Program-made: the position numbers and the translations under genes
Notes under the pieces: model-generated
Told to the model about the DNA's origin: nothing
What the model saw: the letters and a program-made list of their open reading frames with translations, nothing else
The model's database searches: none
Shown here: positions 36,501-46,723 of the stretch, piece by piece
How positions within the stretch are numbered: the first letter of the stretch is position 1
How the letters are laid out: each line of letters starts with the position of its first letter
NCBI GenBank assembly: GCA_000310025.1
Contig: FN649757.1
Span: forward strand, 695,286-759,285
DNA: 64,000 bases
Direction of reading: 5' to 3'
Origin: Ectocarpus siliculosus
Lineage: Eukaryota > Sar > Phaeophyceae > Ectocarpales > Ectocarpaceae

Positions 36501-37477
36501 CTACATAGCGTGGATGCGCTGCCCCTTGTGAATCATTGCATCATTTTGTTTTCGCGCCGCTCTCGCTGTCCTATTCATTAACCTTGCCTCCATCGATGCT
36601 CAACTTAACTGTGGCTTTTCGCAAGGCGAGAAGAACGTAGCGGTGTGTTCCCATGTGTGCGTACTCGTGCGTCCCGACGTTGGGGTTGATGGGTTTGACG
36701 CAGCTTTGATGGGGTTGACGCAACTGTGATGGGGTTGACGCAACGCAGGTCGCTCAGGTGGTGCTGGAAAGCTTGTACAAGGCCATGCTCAACATGCGGC
36801 TCCGAAGGAAGTTCGTCTACTCCAACGACAAGGCATGCCGTTCTTGTCTCGACTTTGATGTTTATGCAGTACTTCGAAGTTTGGGTGAAAAACTGAATCT
36901 ATTCATCACACGCATGCACGGTTCGTTGGTTGTGGCCTGCTCGAGTTTGATGTTTATATTTCGAATTTAGGTCAGTAACCCAGTTCTATGATTTTCACGC
37001 ATGCAAAAGGTTGGTTGGTTATTGACTACCTGCAGTCGGCGCGTTTCTAGTTCGTTGCAGACGCGGTGGTATGTCTCTACCGCTTGCACCCACGGGACTC
37101 AGACACATGCGATTGGGCGATATGCCTGCCAAGGTGGTATCTGGTGTACCACGTGAAAACCGCATTACAGCTTTTACGGAACGCGTCCCATTTCGTGCAC
37201 CTAACGCGCTTGACTACCTTCAGCTGTCACCATGCTCGGCAACGCGTACCCATCAATGCCTGGATGGGCGCACCCCTTTGTGTCGAATTTTGTCGTCCTT
37301 AAAACCTCGTGCCCTTGCCGGCGTGGTCCACAGGCGCTCTTCATCCACGATGCCGCTGCCCGTCTTTCCAACGACGCCGAGAGGGAGAGGCTGGACCAGG
37401 TTCGCCGTTCGCTTGACAGGCTGGACACGGCTCTCTTGCGATTGGACGAAAACCTCATGTTCTTCAACACCTTCTAG
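24238..37477 (+). CDS. RNA polymerase III subunit RPC3 (POLR3C/RPC82)
   Basis: Model: 24238-24342, 25213-25344, 25650-25778, 26607-26738, 27378-27483, 28359-28473, 29346-29523, 30978-31503 (with gap), 32203-32354, 33094-33232, 33505-33636, 35124-35227, 35814-35898, 36749-36832, 37334-37477. All testable phases agree. RPC3 is the winged-helix subunit of the Pol III initiation subcomplex (RPC3-RPC6-RPC7) in the nucleus. Family signatures in order: LSVIEEYHGPIV, then the first winged helix ending VKESLLIMTQHNMV; KVAGLVVDCFLRHGRRTL; ESIQKSFEELVMKKYIDKVP; an acidic linker; LWKLGFDK with FHRDFRNLALLGLV; YVVNMAKMVQYIRGNLV with YGKETARIM; LLQNKYLDQQQVGEMAMIP; VSVQEVPKRADRNPNTTFYL; and a coiled C-terminus ending RLDENLMFFNTF. 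It encodes at least 578 residues outside exon 8. Intron 14 (donor AAG then GCATGC) is GC-AG. Exon 8's acceptor, inside a GCG run, is unusual and its interior is lost in the gap. Confidence 0.93.
24432..24594. repeat. (GTT)n blocks framed by an inverted repeat
   Basis: Interrupted GTT microsatellites in RPC3 intron 1. The words GTTTCGAGTGAAC (24475-24487) and GTTCACTCGAAAC (about 24581-24593) are inverted copies flanking the second block. Confidence 0.85.
28626..28790. repeat. Tandem repeat of about 55 bp, three copies
   Basis: GCTAACCCTC, then a spacer, then AATCTCGTAGATCCCGTAGA and TGCAAGAA recur three times in RPC3 intron 6. Copies differ by point changes and small indels. Confidence 0.8.
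29209..29379 (+). repeat. Duplicated 3' splice site plus start of RPC3 exon 7
   Basis: About 64 bp at 29209-29272 recur at 29316-29379, 107 bp downstream, with few differences. The second copy contains the acceptor CATCTCTAG and the first 34 nt of exon 7. The upstream copy has the same acceptor and exon start (AAAGTCGTCCATGACGTTCG), but beyond it diverges into non-coding sequence with no clear donor. The upstream copy could act as a decoy 3' splice site. Confidence 0.9.
29666..30045. mobile_element. Composite inverted-repeat element, CGACTTTCAAAGCTCG family
   Basis: CCGACTTTCAAAGCTCGATT and the following GCTCCACAACCAAGATTGT (29738-29776) are matched by the perfect reverse complement at 29962-30000. 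Outside these, similarity continues (GGGAGAGATG and its complement CATCTCTCCC). A third, diverged copy in the right-hand orientation sits at 29866-29903. The family core is shared with the element at 15424-15645. It lies in RPC3 intron 7. Structure suggests one element invaded by, or recombined with, another. Confidence 0.75.
30714..30824 (+). mobile_element. SINE-like dispersed repeat, copy A
   Basis: Starts TTGGCCTGTGACCTCGAAAG and includes CATCAGTTGGAC, AGGTACTGGCACAGAGCAGA and GGAACGG, ending GTGAAGACAAGAAC. Same order of words as copies at 48386, 50473 (minus) and 57288. It lies in RPC3 intron 7. Confidence 0.7.
31124..31223. other. Assembly gap (100 N) inside RPC3 exon 8
   Basis: 100 N bordered by G and C homopolymers. 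The same reading frame is open on both sides, so coding sequence for the acidic/Gly-rich linker of RPC3 is missing here and the true length is unknown. Confidence 0.95.
32381..32790. repeat. 82-bp tandem repeat, five copies
   Basis: Unit starts at 32381, 32463, 32545, 32627 and 32709. Copies contain GAAGAATGTTCGTAGAATAT, GTGGTGATTCTTCTGTCAGC and AACGAGTCAACTGCACCGAA and are nearly identical, implying recent amplification. It lies in RPC3 intron 9, 26 bp after its donor. Confidence 0.95.
32875..33093. repeat. Repeats of the RPC3 exon-10 acceptor region
   Basis: CCTGAATCTGAACCT-type words alternate with copies of CATGGATCTCTCAGCGCCAG at about 32908 (diverged), 32977 and 33080. The last is the real acceptor (CTCTCAG, exon from 33094). 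The 32977 copy also carries the first exon words (GAGACCTGTTCGA). Confidence 0.8.
33901..34256. repeat. 122-bp tandem repeat, three copies
   Basis: Units begin at 33901, 34017 and 34139 (CCAGCGGAC). They share TATTTTTGAAGGTACGATTC, GAGGGCATTCCGGGCTGTGC and GTTGAAGGTGTGCTTGTAGG. The two downstream copies are nearly identical. It lies in RPC3 intron 11. Confidence 0.95.
35468..35503. mobile_element. Fragment of the CGACTTTCAAAGCTCG element family
   Basis: GGTTGTGGAACAATCGAGCT and the following TGTAAAGCCGATTG match one end of the element at 29666-30045 with a few changes, followed by GATC repeats and GGTGGCACACC as in the relative. Only one end is found. It lies in RPC3 intron 12. Confidence 0.6.
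36680..36748 (+). repeat. Tandem 23-bp repeat ending in the RPC3 exon-14 acceptor
   Basis: Three units of about 22-25 bp (TTGATGGGGTTGACGCAAC and variants) run directly into the acceptor CAACGCAG at 36748. The first unit also contains an AG at the same relative place (GACGCAG). Confidence 0.85.
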
Positions 37478-38994
37478 TCTGTGATGCGCTTGGACCCGTG
37501 GGCGCGTAGCGTACCTCGCTTGGTAACAGGCAGTAGTGCCGCTACCTTTGAGGGCGTGTGGCTTGCGTCCGCTGTGTTGTGTGGAACCTTGCTTTCGGTA
37601 GGCATCTTTGCGAATGAACCGGAGTTGTGCGCGATGATAGTAGTGGTGGTCGGTCGGGGTGCTGTTGTCTGCCTCGCGGTCTTCGATCACCACAAGATAG
37701 GGGCAAGGGTCGGAGATGGAGAGGGGTGGTTGCCGTTGTTCCTGGCGCCGAAGTCTTGTCCCGGAGCCCTTGGTCAGCCCTCGGTTCGATTTTTATGGAA
37801 GCCACACGGGTAGGGCAGAGGTGTGCAGGGGTGTTGGTAGACATTTGCATGGTATTGTTTGACCGAACGCCTGATTGTTTTGTGGGCGGTGTGCCCCATG
37901 ACATGGTACGGTTGCCCCACTCCAATCTGGTGTGAAATAATGGTTGTTGCGCGGTTTCCCGCAACGAATGCGCTGCGGGCTCTGTGGATTTGGACCTTGC
38001 GAAAATGGAACCCTTTGACTATTACAGCGCTTGCAGATGTTGCGCGTGGGATCGACGGGCTTATGTTTCTTCCAACACTCCCCTCCTTAGGCACCACAAC
38101 AAGTAATTGAGCGCGTTAGCCGCCAATTCTCGGGTGTTGCCATGCGGACTGGGGCATACATGCTGCCTCCAGTGTGCTACACCGTTTGCCGGGATTGACT
38201 ACTGCTGGGTGTGCGCGTGTGCGTGAGCTTCAATTGCTTTTGATCGGCCGCGCTATAGGACTGTCTAGTGACAGGACGTCAGCCATTGTTGCTGCTCAAA
38301 CCCCAGGAATGGGCTGGCTTTTTCGAATTCTGAGAAGGTCAGAATGAATGCCCAACGCAGTGAACCTCTCTGCAGCAAGCCCTTTGAGAGAAACGCACCA
38401 ACGCTAAGCTTACAACACAACAGCAATCCCTTTGCCAACCCAAAGCAGCTAGCTGTGATGATGCAAAGAGGGGAGGGCAACGAGGATTGCTCACCAAAAG
38501 CAACCAAGATTCGCGCTTGGAAAAACAAGCACCTCGCGGTCACCCTCGCGTTCAACAAACATTTCACACACGACCCAAGAAAAAATCCGTTGTCAGCGGG
38601 TGGTCCTCCGATAGCTATCAGACGTTCCTTGCAAGGCGAGCAAACATACCTACATACATACATGTCGTACGCCAAACCACCCGTCGTTTGCACACCATCC
38701 ACACTGAGCTGGCGTCATCTCTAGCCTATGTGGTCCACACTGACTGCTGTTTCGACTTGGCAGAGAGTGAGTTATTTCTGTCTCGTCGTAAACAAAAGTA
38801 TTTATTTTTTTAGTGGTGCAACTTCTCACGAAGCAGCAGCGCTGGGTTCTTCTACCTATGCATAGCGAGAATCAAAATCAATTGCTTGATGGTACCGATT
38901 TGCTCCCTTTCATCGCCCGGCCCTTGCTGTTGGCGAGATGGGAAAACAAGAAAACACTCCGAGTGTGGTGGGAGAAGGTGGAAGTCAAAGGAGG

Positions 38995-39001
38995 AAAAAA
39001 A
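38995..39001 (-). terminator. Pol III terminator of tRNA-Lys(CTT)
   Basis: Seven T on the gene strand, starting one base after the mature tRNA end. This is the usual RNA polymerase III stop signal. Confidence 0.85.
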
Positions 39002-39002
39002 G

Positions 39003-39075
39003 CACCGAAGGAGGGGCTCGAACCCTCGACCACAAGATTAAGAGTCTTGCGCTCTACCGACTGAGCTACTCCGGC
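39003..39075 (-). tRNA. tRNA-Lys (anticodon CTT)
   Basis: 73-nt cloverleaf on the minus strand. The acceptor stem GCCGGAG pairs with CTTCGGT (one G-U at each end region), with discriminator G. The D arm is GCTCAGTCGGTAGAGC. The anticodon arm is CAAGACTCTTAATCTTG with loop CTCTTAA, anticodon CTT. The T arm is GAGGGTTCGAGCCCCTC. There is no intron and no encoded CCA. The internal A box (TAGCTCAGTCGG) and B box (GGTTCGAGCCC) are intact. Confidence 0.97.
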
Positions 39076-41024
39076 TGGCTTGTAAGGTGGATAATTTAAG
39101 CCTTCATGAACCAGTCATTTCAAGTATTCTCTTGGTTTGGCCCGTGCCGCCTCCAGCCATGCATACATGTCGCGGTTGCTTTCGTTGTGTATCGAATACA
39201 TACGCACAACGCACGCAGAGATGACCCTACCTTCTGACTGAGTTCGCCTCTTGTTGGTTGAACTTTCTTGAAGAGATTGGAAGAGGCGCGGTTATTTGCT
39301 GTGTGTATAAGCGGCTTGTCCTGACTGAAGCGCTGAACGTGAACTGGAACGGATGTTATTACAGCAGTGACAACGACGGTAGGAGACGCAACAGCCTCGA
39401 TGCTGCGATAGTCTCTTTGCCGGAACGAACCCCCTAGCAGCAGTATAGCAGTGTTCTTCGCGTGAGAGCTCTCGCCGTCGTCATGAGTTTGAGTTTTCAA
39501 AATTAAACAGCGGGCGAGACTGTCATCGAAAATAGACCAATCAACGACGTTGGGCGGTTCTTCGTTCGTCAGATAGACAGCGCAGCGGTCGCGTCTACAA
39601 AATCGGAATTCAGATCGCACCCCACACCCCACACCCAAACCATGTCGACACGCTTGCTGCACCGAAGTTGGACATAGCTCACAGCATCGGCAGGTTCATA
39701 CCCAGGTTAGTGGTTTCGTCGTCACGGGTCGCGGAGTTATGATCAAGTCGCTTAGACGGCCGGTAAATCGTACTTGCCGCCCTCTCGCTTGAAAGTTCAA
39801 CTACTGCTGAATCGCGTCGTAGCAAGTTCAAAGTCAATCCGACTCTGCTTTGGCGTTACCAGATGCACATCAAGGGCAACAAAGGGGTCAAAGCAGCAAG
39901 AGAGGACCAAAGGCGTTCGTAGCTGAAGAGCTGTGTGGGCGTTTTTCCTCTACTGTAAGAACTTCGGTGTTTACATGGGAGTGACAGCGAACTGACTCTG
40001 TTGGCATTTAGTGCAGCCTTTGCCGTACTCTTCAAACTGCTGCTTGCTGGGCATGATACGCATAACCGTACCCATGGCTGCAGCTAGACATAGAGCACGG
40101 GAGTTTCGTATTTCTTCTGTTCAAAATCCCTCTTCTGTAAGCAGGCAATCAAGGCAGCACACCCGTTCAATGACATTTCTTGCTGCTTCTAGCGCGCCTC
40201 GTCAGTGGGATTTTTCGTGTAAAAAGCGCGGTTGGATCGGCTACAGCTGTAACGCCGACGAATACCAGGGTGTCCTGGTACAGCTGTGTGAACCTTTTGG
40301 ACGCAGTTTCCGCTGGTGTCTTCTCTGCAATGCTATGCATACAGCGATGAAAAAGCTGCATGGTGACGCACTCCTCTTGAAGATTGAAGGAAGAATCCCG
40401 TGGCGAGCTAAGAGCGCTCCAGATCGTCTGGAAAATACACATCTGCTGTAGTTCATGACGTGGTCACTATTTACCTGCCACTTACAAGTACAGGTGTGGC
40501 ATCCTGTCCCTCTTGTTGAGTCAATGCAGCTATTGCGTCAGCAGTAGATTAGGTGCCGCAGTCAGTATTACCCCGCCATCAGGGATAGATCTAGCACCAG
40601 AACGCACCCCAACCTCCAATCTATACACACACGCTGATGAACTGCTTCTTCACGAGGCGTGTACCAGCTACCAGTCAAGAGGTGCGCACCTATTCTTTCC
40701 AGCCTCCGCGCAGTCTGGCAGCCATTCTGGCAGCCATGCTGAGCCAAGCAAGTCCTCCTGCTGCTGTACCGTACACTTATTCTAATGGGAAACACACATT
40801 ATTTGCTAGCAGCAGTGTTGCTAAAATAGGGCGATGTGTGATGTGTACGAGGCGGTTCTTGAGAGAACCGCACCCCTTAACACCCCGAATCCACCCTGCT
40901 GGCATATTCCAAATCCCAAGCTCGGGAATGGGTAAACACGACGTGTTGGTTGATGAAGAAATCGACTACGAAAGCATGCGAGGGGATTAGCTTGGGGGTA
41001 TGCACATACCTGGTACCTCATGGT

Positions 41025-41135
41025 GTGCGCGGAGCAAGGATGGTGAATGAGAGTCAGGAGACATGTGAAGGATTCACCAAAAAGTACGGGGAATTCGGGC
41101 AGGCAGATACCGAAGGAAGAACATTCACGTGTAGT
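41025..41135 (+). repeat. Dispersed repeat of about 110 bp, copy 1
   Basis: Shares GAGAGTCAGGAGACATGTGA-type words, GAAGGATTCACCAAAA, GGGGAATTCGGGCAGGCAGA and TACCGAAGGAAG with 44768-44880. Both copies are open in the corresponding frame (NESQETCEGFTK here and [12 protein letters not shown] there), so it may be a fragment of a degraded coding element. Confidence 0.85.
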
Positions 41136-41857
41136 AGATTTACATTGTACCTCCGCCGACGTTGTTTGGCAATGAGCGAACGGCACCTAGAGAAAAAGCA
41201 ACCAGAGCACAAGATGACCACCAGACTGCTACCATATGTTGCTCTACTACCCACCGGGCAGCATGGATACCACTATATACTACACATGTATGTTGCCTGA
41301 GGAATAATACAGTACAGTAGTTGAACCACGGGAAGGTTTCTGCGCCAACGAAAGGTGGACTTTTGTCTGTGAATAGGTAACTACCAGTACTAGTTTCTTT
41401 CGTTTCTGTAAGGATGGTGGTAGAAGAAACAAAAAACTCCTACAACAGGTGCGGTTAAAATTCAAACCCCAACTCACACACACCTACTCGAAAATCCAGG
41501 GAGAATCCCTTGCGAGTGCATGATGTCCGAGGTGAATGTAAGCATGCGGCCAACGGCCAAACACCACGTCCGTCTGTCTGTCTGTCTATCTGTCTTTGGT
41601 GAGCGTGCCCGGGATTGATTCTATTGACGAAGCGACCAACACCAGCATCATCTCGCGACCTTGACTCTCAACAACAACAATATCACCAGCCAAGACCTGA
41701 ATGGGATTTCGAAAATTTCGGATCGCCCGCGCAAGAGAATGGCCAACATTTCCCACAGGCCTCGGCGGGACTGTTGTCTACGAAGCTTAGTCTAGACCTG
41801 TTCCATCTTGGGGAGAGCTCGGCTTCGGATGAGGAAGATGTTTCAGACGTACACGGC

Positions 41858-44800
41858 ATGATGGCCATGGAGTATAGTGTGTACACGTGTCCAGAGGGGT
41901 GCGGATGCGGTGAAATAGTTGGTTACAGGCTACGAGGCTCTCGTGCTGTAGCTTCCTCCCCTGAGCCTCAAACATCGAACTCCCCCCGGCCGCGTCCGAT
42001 CACCCCTACCCGCTCACGAGCAGGGAACATGGAGAAGCAGCTGTTTGCGGCGGTGGACATAGTGTCAACGGTCGGGGAGTTCGTGGACGACAATCAGTAC
42101 CTCTTCTTTGCCTCGGTTTCCCGAGGATGGAGGGATGTCTGGGGCAAGCGTCCGACGGTTACAAAGGCCCTGACGGCCGACACGTCGGTGTCGCAGCTCT
42201 CCCTCAGCTTCGAGTGCGGCCTGAGGCGGACAGCCGCGGTCTGCGAAACCGTCGCGGGGCTCGGCAGACTGGATCTCCTGCGGAGGGCGAGGGCCATGGG
42301 GTGCCCGTGGAACGAGAACACGTGCTACGTTGCTGCGAAGGCGGGACACCTCCATGTCCTCGTTTGGGCCCGCCAGAACGGGTGCCGTTGGGGGCGCAAC
42401 ACTGCCATGGGCGCGGCGCGCACTTCCGTCGAGGCTGCGGAAGGAGGCCATGTTCACGTGCTCCAGTGGCTGAGGGGCAATGGCTGCGCTCTGGGCCCGA
42501 GCACCTGTGCCGGGGCTGCAAGGTTCGGTTCAAGCGAGAAAAATGAACAGTAGTTGTACGATTGTATTGGGTTCAAAGGGAGTGTCGAATACGAAAAGAC
42601 TTTCGGAACGCGTTTGGAGGAACTTGACAAGCGCTTAAAAGTGCGTTGGTGTGTACATCACTGTGTATCTCGCGGTTGGAGCTGCCAAGCCTCGAAACAA
42701 CAGGTCATACAGTACGCGCCGCCCTTAAGAACCTGAGAGTTGAGAAATTCGGGATCAAAAACAGAACGATAAAACACATTGACCATAGTAAAACCTATAT
42801 AATAGTCGGTGTTGGGGTCATCCCACAGGAAAACAAGAAACACGCCTCGGCGGGCAAAACACGAATTTCTTAACTTATTATGTGGGTGACGCAAAACACG
42901 ATGTGGTCGTCTGGCGTACGTATCCGAAGTGGGATATCTCAACCGGCGAACATCCTTTGCCTTAGGGAACTCATCCGCCGAAACATGGAGGTGAATGCGG
43001 CTGGACGAGGTTGCCAAGTCCGCAACAACCTTAGCAAAACAACGTGCTCTCAAAATCTTGCACACGCACATGAACGCCCTTGCTGGGGTGTCGTGAACGT
43101 TAAGAACGAAGCCCCGTACTTACTTTTGTGGGGCACGCTTGGTCTGCTGATGAAGCACTGCTGTTCATCGCCAAGCATATCATATGCTGTGTAGCCTGCC
43201 GCCGATAGGGATACCTTGTACTGGGCGACCTCATCTCTGTGTTGCGTCTGAACAACAGCTCTTTGGTTTGCGAGCACCGTTGGGGAGCATCATTCCCCCA
43301 CGTGAAGACGGGTCTTGGACCAAAACCAGTGGCATACGTGACGTGTGTTTCGATCGAGAACTTTGAACTTTTGCTGACGGAATATCTGGATGTTAGCCAA
43401 AACAAACCTCACGGCGTTCCCGTACCGCAGATGCATTGCCAGGCATCGTTTGACAGACCCGTATCCGTTAAACATTGCTCAAGATTCATGCGTACAGTAG
43501 TGGAGACAAAGCAGTGGAGGTATGGCGGTGATCCATGTTGGGTTCAAACTACTGTTACCCCGAGAGCTTCTTAGGCAGGAAAGGAGTTATCGGACATCGG
43601 TATTAGACTTCCTTGTTGGAAGCTGCTCGCCGCATGTACAATACGACACTCAAAGTCACACCCAACCATGTATCGTTGTATTCATTCATCACATAAAGTT
43701 TGCCTGTTCCGTGTTTCTTCGCTGAACGAATCTTCTCTCTCGCATACTTTCCCCGTAGATCGCGGTTTTCTTTCCTTCTGAATGGATCCACAACAGTATG
43801 CAGCAGCTCTAACAGCACGTGACTTCAAACATGAGCGGATAATGTCCACCACCTCGTTGCAACATGTGGACCTACAATAGTGGTGTAAATCTCTTCTAGA
43901 TGTGAGCCAATCTACGCGTAGAGAAGTACATAGTGAATTGATCTGTTCGGCCCGTGGAGACATCAGGCACCCACACTCTTCCATTATTCTGGTGGTTGGA
44001 CAGTTTTTTTTTTTTTTTCATTTTTTGCTGCCTTTGTTTGCTTGGTAAGAATATTTGGCATACAGATAACAGCCCGATATAGTGGCAACTTGAACAGCAG
44101 AACTGCCGATTCTAGTGGCATGAAAATCTCAACATGTACATGAACCCCGATGTATCGTATTGTTTTTTTTTTTGTTTTTTTTTAGTGACACTGCCCTGAA
44201 TAGTGCCATGTTCTCCTCTTGCCCCTACATGCCACTATATCGGGCTGCTTACGGTGTCTGTGTTGTATTTTTTTGTTCAGAGGCGGCCATCTTCGTGCCC
44301 TTCAATGGCTTCGAGAAAAGAGGTGCGACTGGAACTCCGACACCTGCATGGCAGCCGCTTCCGGAGGTCATTTGGGAGTTCTTCAATGGGCGAGGCTAAA
44401 CGGATGCGTTTGGGACACGTCCACTTGCTGGGCAGCCGCGCAGCAAGGGCACCTGGAGGTAAAAACGTCGTAGTTCTCAACATCCCCCACGCCACCGTGT
44501 CGAAAAATGTAGGAAGTCTCTATTAACACTGAGGGCGTTTGGCGAAAGCGGAAATCTGTCTTGCCGACCACCCCCACCCCATTCTTATCCGATTGATCCA
44601 CGGAGCCACCACTCATTCGTCATCACTCCCCTCCTCACGGAGAACACAGGGGGAGCTCAGACTCAGAGTTAGGCAATCAGTCAATCAGCGAGTCACCAAC
44701 CCCGTCTCGAGGCGAATGGTCGGCACAGAACCCTCACGAGGTAATGAGGAAGCTTGTCTCTGGCGAGTTGGTGTGCGGAGCAAGAATGGTGGATGAGAGT

Positions 44801-45665
44801 CAGGAGACTTTTGAAGGATTCACCAAAAGCGGGGGGAATTCGGGCAGGCAGATACCGAAGGAAGCACATTCACGTCTCTTGCGGGGTCCTGCACAGTCGC
44901 ATTCAAGACTTGTCGTAATCACGTACACGTGGAATGAGTTGGAGAACGCAACGTTTGTTGGACCAATTGGAAGCAATGCAAATGACAGCCACTATGACAC
45001 CTAATCTGTTCATGTGAGGCGAGCTGCCCAATTTCAAGATTCAAGAGCAGGAGTGCCTTAGTAAACAAGACACGACCAAGGGATAGTCGGGGGGGGGGGG
45101 TCGTTGAGACTTCATCGAGCAGTACAAGAGCCATACGGCCGCGCAAAGGCAAAGTCAAGATAATCGGAGGCATCCGACGCTCCCTGCAACTATCGACAAC
45201 GGCAAACAGAAAAAGTACGAGTTGCACGCTTTCGCAAGAAATCCGGGTATTCGTGCACGCCCGATTGACCTCTTACTCAAGGCAACCTGCTTGTATATGC
45301 TCGCGTGTCGTTATCCCCCCATTTCCTGAGCAGGCCGCGGTATAGGATAACTCACCAAGGTCGCTGTGACGATCCCATCCCTCAAATTGTGCCCCCATCA
45401 CTTTCGACCTGCGCGAACCCAATGTATGTACGTACGTTCGTCAACTTACAATAATGTGCCGTGTAGGTGCTTCGCTGGGCCAGGGCTAACGGGTGTGGAT
45501 GGGGTCCTTCCACCTGCTGGGGAGCCGCGAAGGAGGGTCACCTAGGTTAGTTTTAGTGTTAGTTTCCCATCGAGCGGGAAAAGCGACCACAACTCCTCCT
45601 GTTTGGGTTACCGGCCCTAAGTACTCTTATCCCTAAGTGGGGGGCTTCGTCTAGGAAGGTGAAGA

Positions 45666-45700
<35 letters not shown>

Positions 45701-45753
45701 GCCTGTCTGTCTGTCTGTCTGTCTCTGTCTGTCTGTGTGTGTCTCTCTCTCTC

Positions 45754-45806
<53 letters not shown>

Positions 45807-45807
45807 G

Positions 45808-45856
<49 letters not shown>

Positions 45857-46723
45857 GTCTCTCTGTCTGTCTCTGTCTCTCTGTCTCTCTCTCTCTCTCT
45901 CTCTGTTTCTCTGTCTCTCTGTCTCTCTGTCTCTCGTATGAACCGCCCGGTAAGGTGGTTGGAGAAACTTGTTTGTGCTTTATTTTGGAGTGGTTGTGAC
46001 CTGCTCCGTCACAGCTTATGGCCAAATCTCGAGGTCAGAACCGCAACAATAACCAAATCTCGAGGTCAGAAACGCAACAATAACCAAGAAGCTGCGGACA
46101 GCCCATAGAACACTACTGTGCACGAGTGGTTTGTTTGGATGCGCCGCCGCACACACGACTCTGGAGCTGATGTCTTCGAAACTCAAGCCCTTGGAAGGAT
46201 GAGAGCTGCCTCTGCCCGAACTGCTCGGATGCATATGGTGCAGCAAGGGATTTTGAATCTGATTCTCTCGGAGTTTGGCGAGGGGGCTTGTTGCCGTGAT
46301 TGTCATTCTTACGCAATACCAAACAGTCTGTTAGGTCGATCGGCCTCATCCAGTGACAGAAAACACAAAACTGCGCTCCTCCTTTTATGGGGGTTTCCGT
46401 GTGCCGATGTCGCTGTTGCTGCTGATGGTGTACACTGTACTGTAGGTATCCTCCAGTGGGCGAGATCGAACGGCTGCGTGTGGACATCGGGCACGTGCTG
46501 GGGGGCTGCGAGGGGAGGCCATTTGCACGTCCTTCAGTGGGCCCGCGCTCAAGGCTGTGCTTGGAACGCTACAACCTGCTGCGGCGCTGCCAAAGAGGGC
46601 CATCTTCATGTCCTGATATGGGCGAGGCAGAATGGTTGCCCGTGGGATTTCAGGACCATCACGTACGCCGAAAAGGGTGGTCACGACCATGTGGTTAGGT
46701 GGGCGAGGGCGCACGGACTGTGA
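41858..46723 (+). CDS. Ankyrin-like repeat protein (brown-algal/oomycete W-repeat type)
   Basis: Model: 41858-42522, 44281-44458, 45467-45545, 46446-46723, 1200 nt, 399 aa, all junctions in phase. The N-terminus is low-complexity. Then [20 protein letters not shown] and [18 protein letters not shown] resemble the F-box-like head found in this family. About nine helical repeats follow, of the form GHLHVLxWARxNGCxWxxxT and CxxAAxxG, the last ending [10 protein letters not shown]. This is a divergent ankyrin pattern, expected to act as a protein-binding scaffold; no partner can be inferred. Introns 1-3 fall inside the repeats (after AA-R, GHLE and GHL), and splicing restores perfect repeats, which strongly supports the model. 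The start could instead be the ATG at 42029, giving 342 aa. A 9-residue insertion (ARTSVEAAE) interrupts one repeat. Intron 3 holds a large microsatellite. Confidence 0.88.
44071..44246. mobile_element. Inverted-repeat element of about 176 bp
   Basis: AGCCCGATATAGTGGCA at 44071-44087 is perfectly complementary to TGCCACTATATCGGGCT at 44230-44246, with one further outer base pair. There is no coding content. It ends 34 bp before the exon-2 acceptor of the ankyrin-like gene. It is probably a small MITE, but I could not define a target duplication. Confidence 0.55.
44768..44880 (+). repeat. Dispersed repeat of about 110 bp, copy 2
   Basis: Counterpart of 41025-41135, in the same orientation, inside intron 2 of the ankyrin-like gene. 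Shared words include GTGTGCGGAGCAAGAATGGT and GAATTCGGGCAGGCAGATAC. Confidence 0.85.
45667..45944. repeat. (TCTG)n / (CT)n compound microsatellite
   Basis: About 280 bp of TCTG, CT and TCTCTG repeats in intron 3 of the ankyrin-like gene. The long serine/leucine/cysteine frames across it are artefacts. Confidence 0.97.
46019..46086. repeat. 34-bp direct duplication
   Basis: CCAAATCTCGAGGTCAGAAC and the following CGCAACAATAA occur twice in tandem, differing at one position. Confidence 0.9.

Larger units (their letters stand above)
37478..41857. other. Spacer holding tRNA-Lys(CTT); no clear protein gene
   Basis: About 4.4 kb. Open frames occur at 38344-38724 (plus, ATG, 126 codons), 39120-39662 (minus, GTG start, 180 codons) and 40011-40451 (plus) overlapping 40167-40442 (minus). 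They overlap each other on opposite strands, lack recognisable domains and splice support, and could be decayed mobile elements. The region also contains the start of the 41025 dispersed repeat and TCTG/TCTA repeats near 41575-41595. Confidence 0.4.

Noticed and set aside
39120-39662. 180-codon minus-strand frame
   Set aside because: GTG start, no ATG until near its end, no splice-supported partner and no recognisable domain; possibly a decayed element.
40011-40456. Three overlapping open frames on both strands
   Set aside because: Mutually exclusive, and none has family features or phase-matched neighbours.
42658-43984. Minus-strand ATG frames (43071 and 43984) within intron 1 of the ankyrin-like gene
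   Set aside because: Protein-like in places but without domains; could be remnants of an intronic insertion, not enough to annotate.
45651-46108. Long Cys/Leu/Ser and Arg/Gln/Thr frames
   Set aside because: Produced by the TCTG/CT microsatellite in an intron of the ankyrin-like gene.
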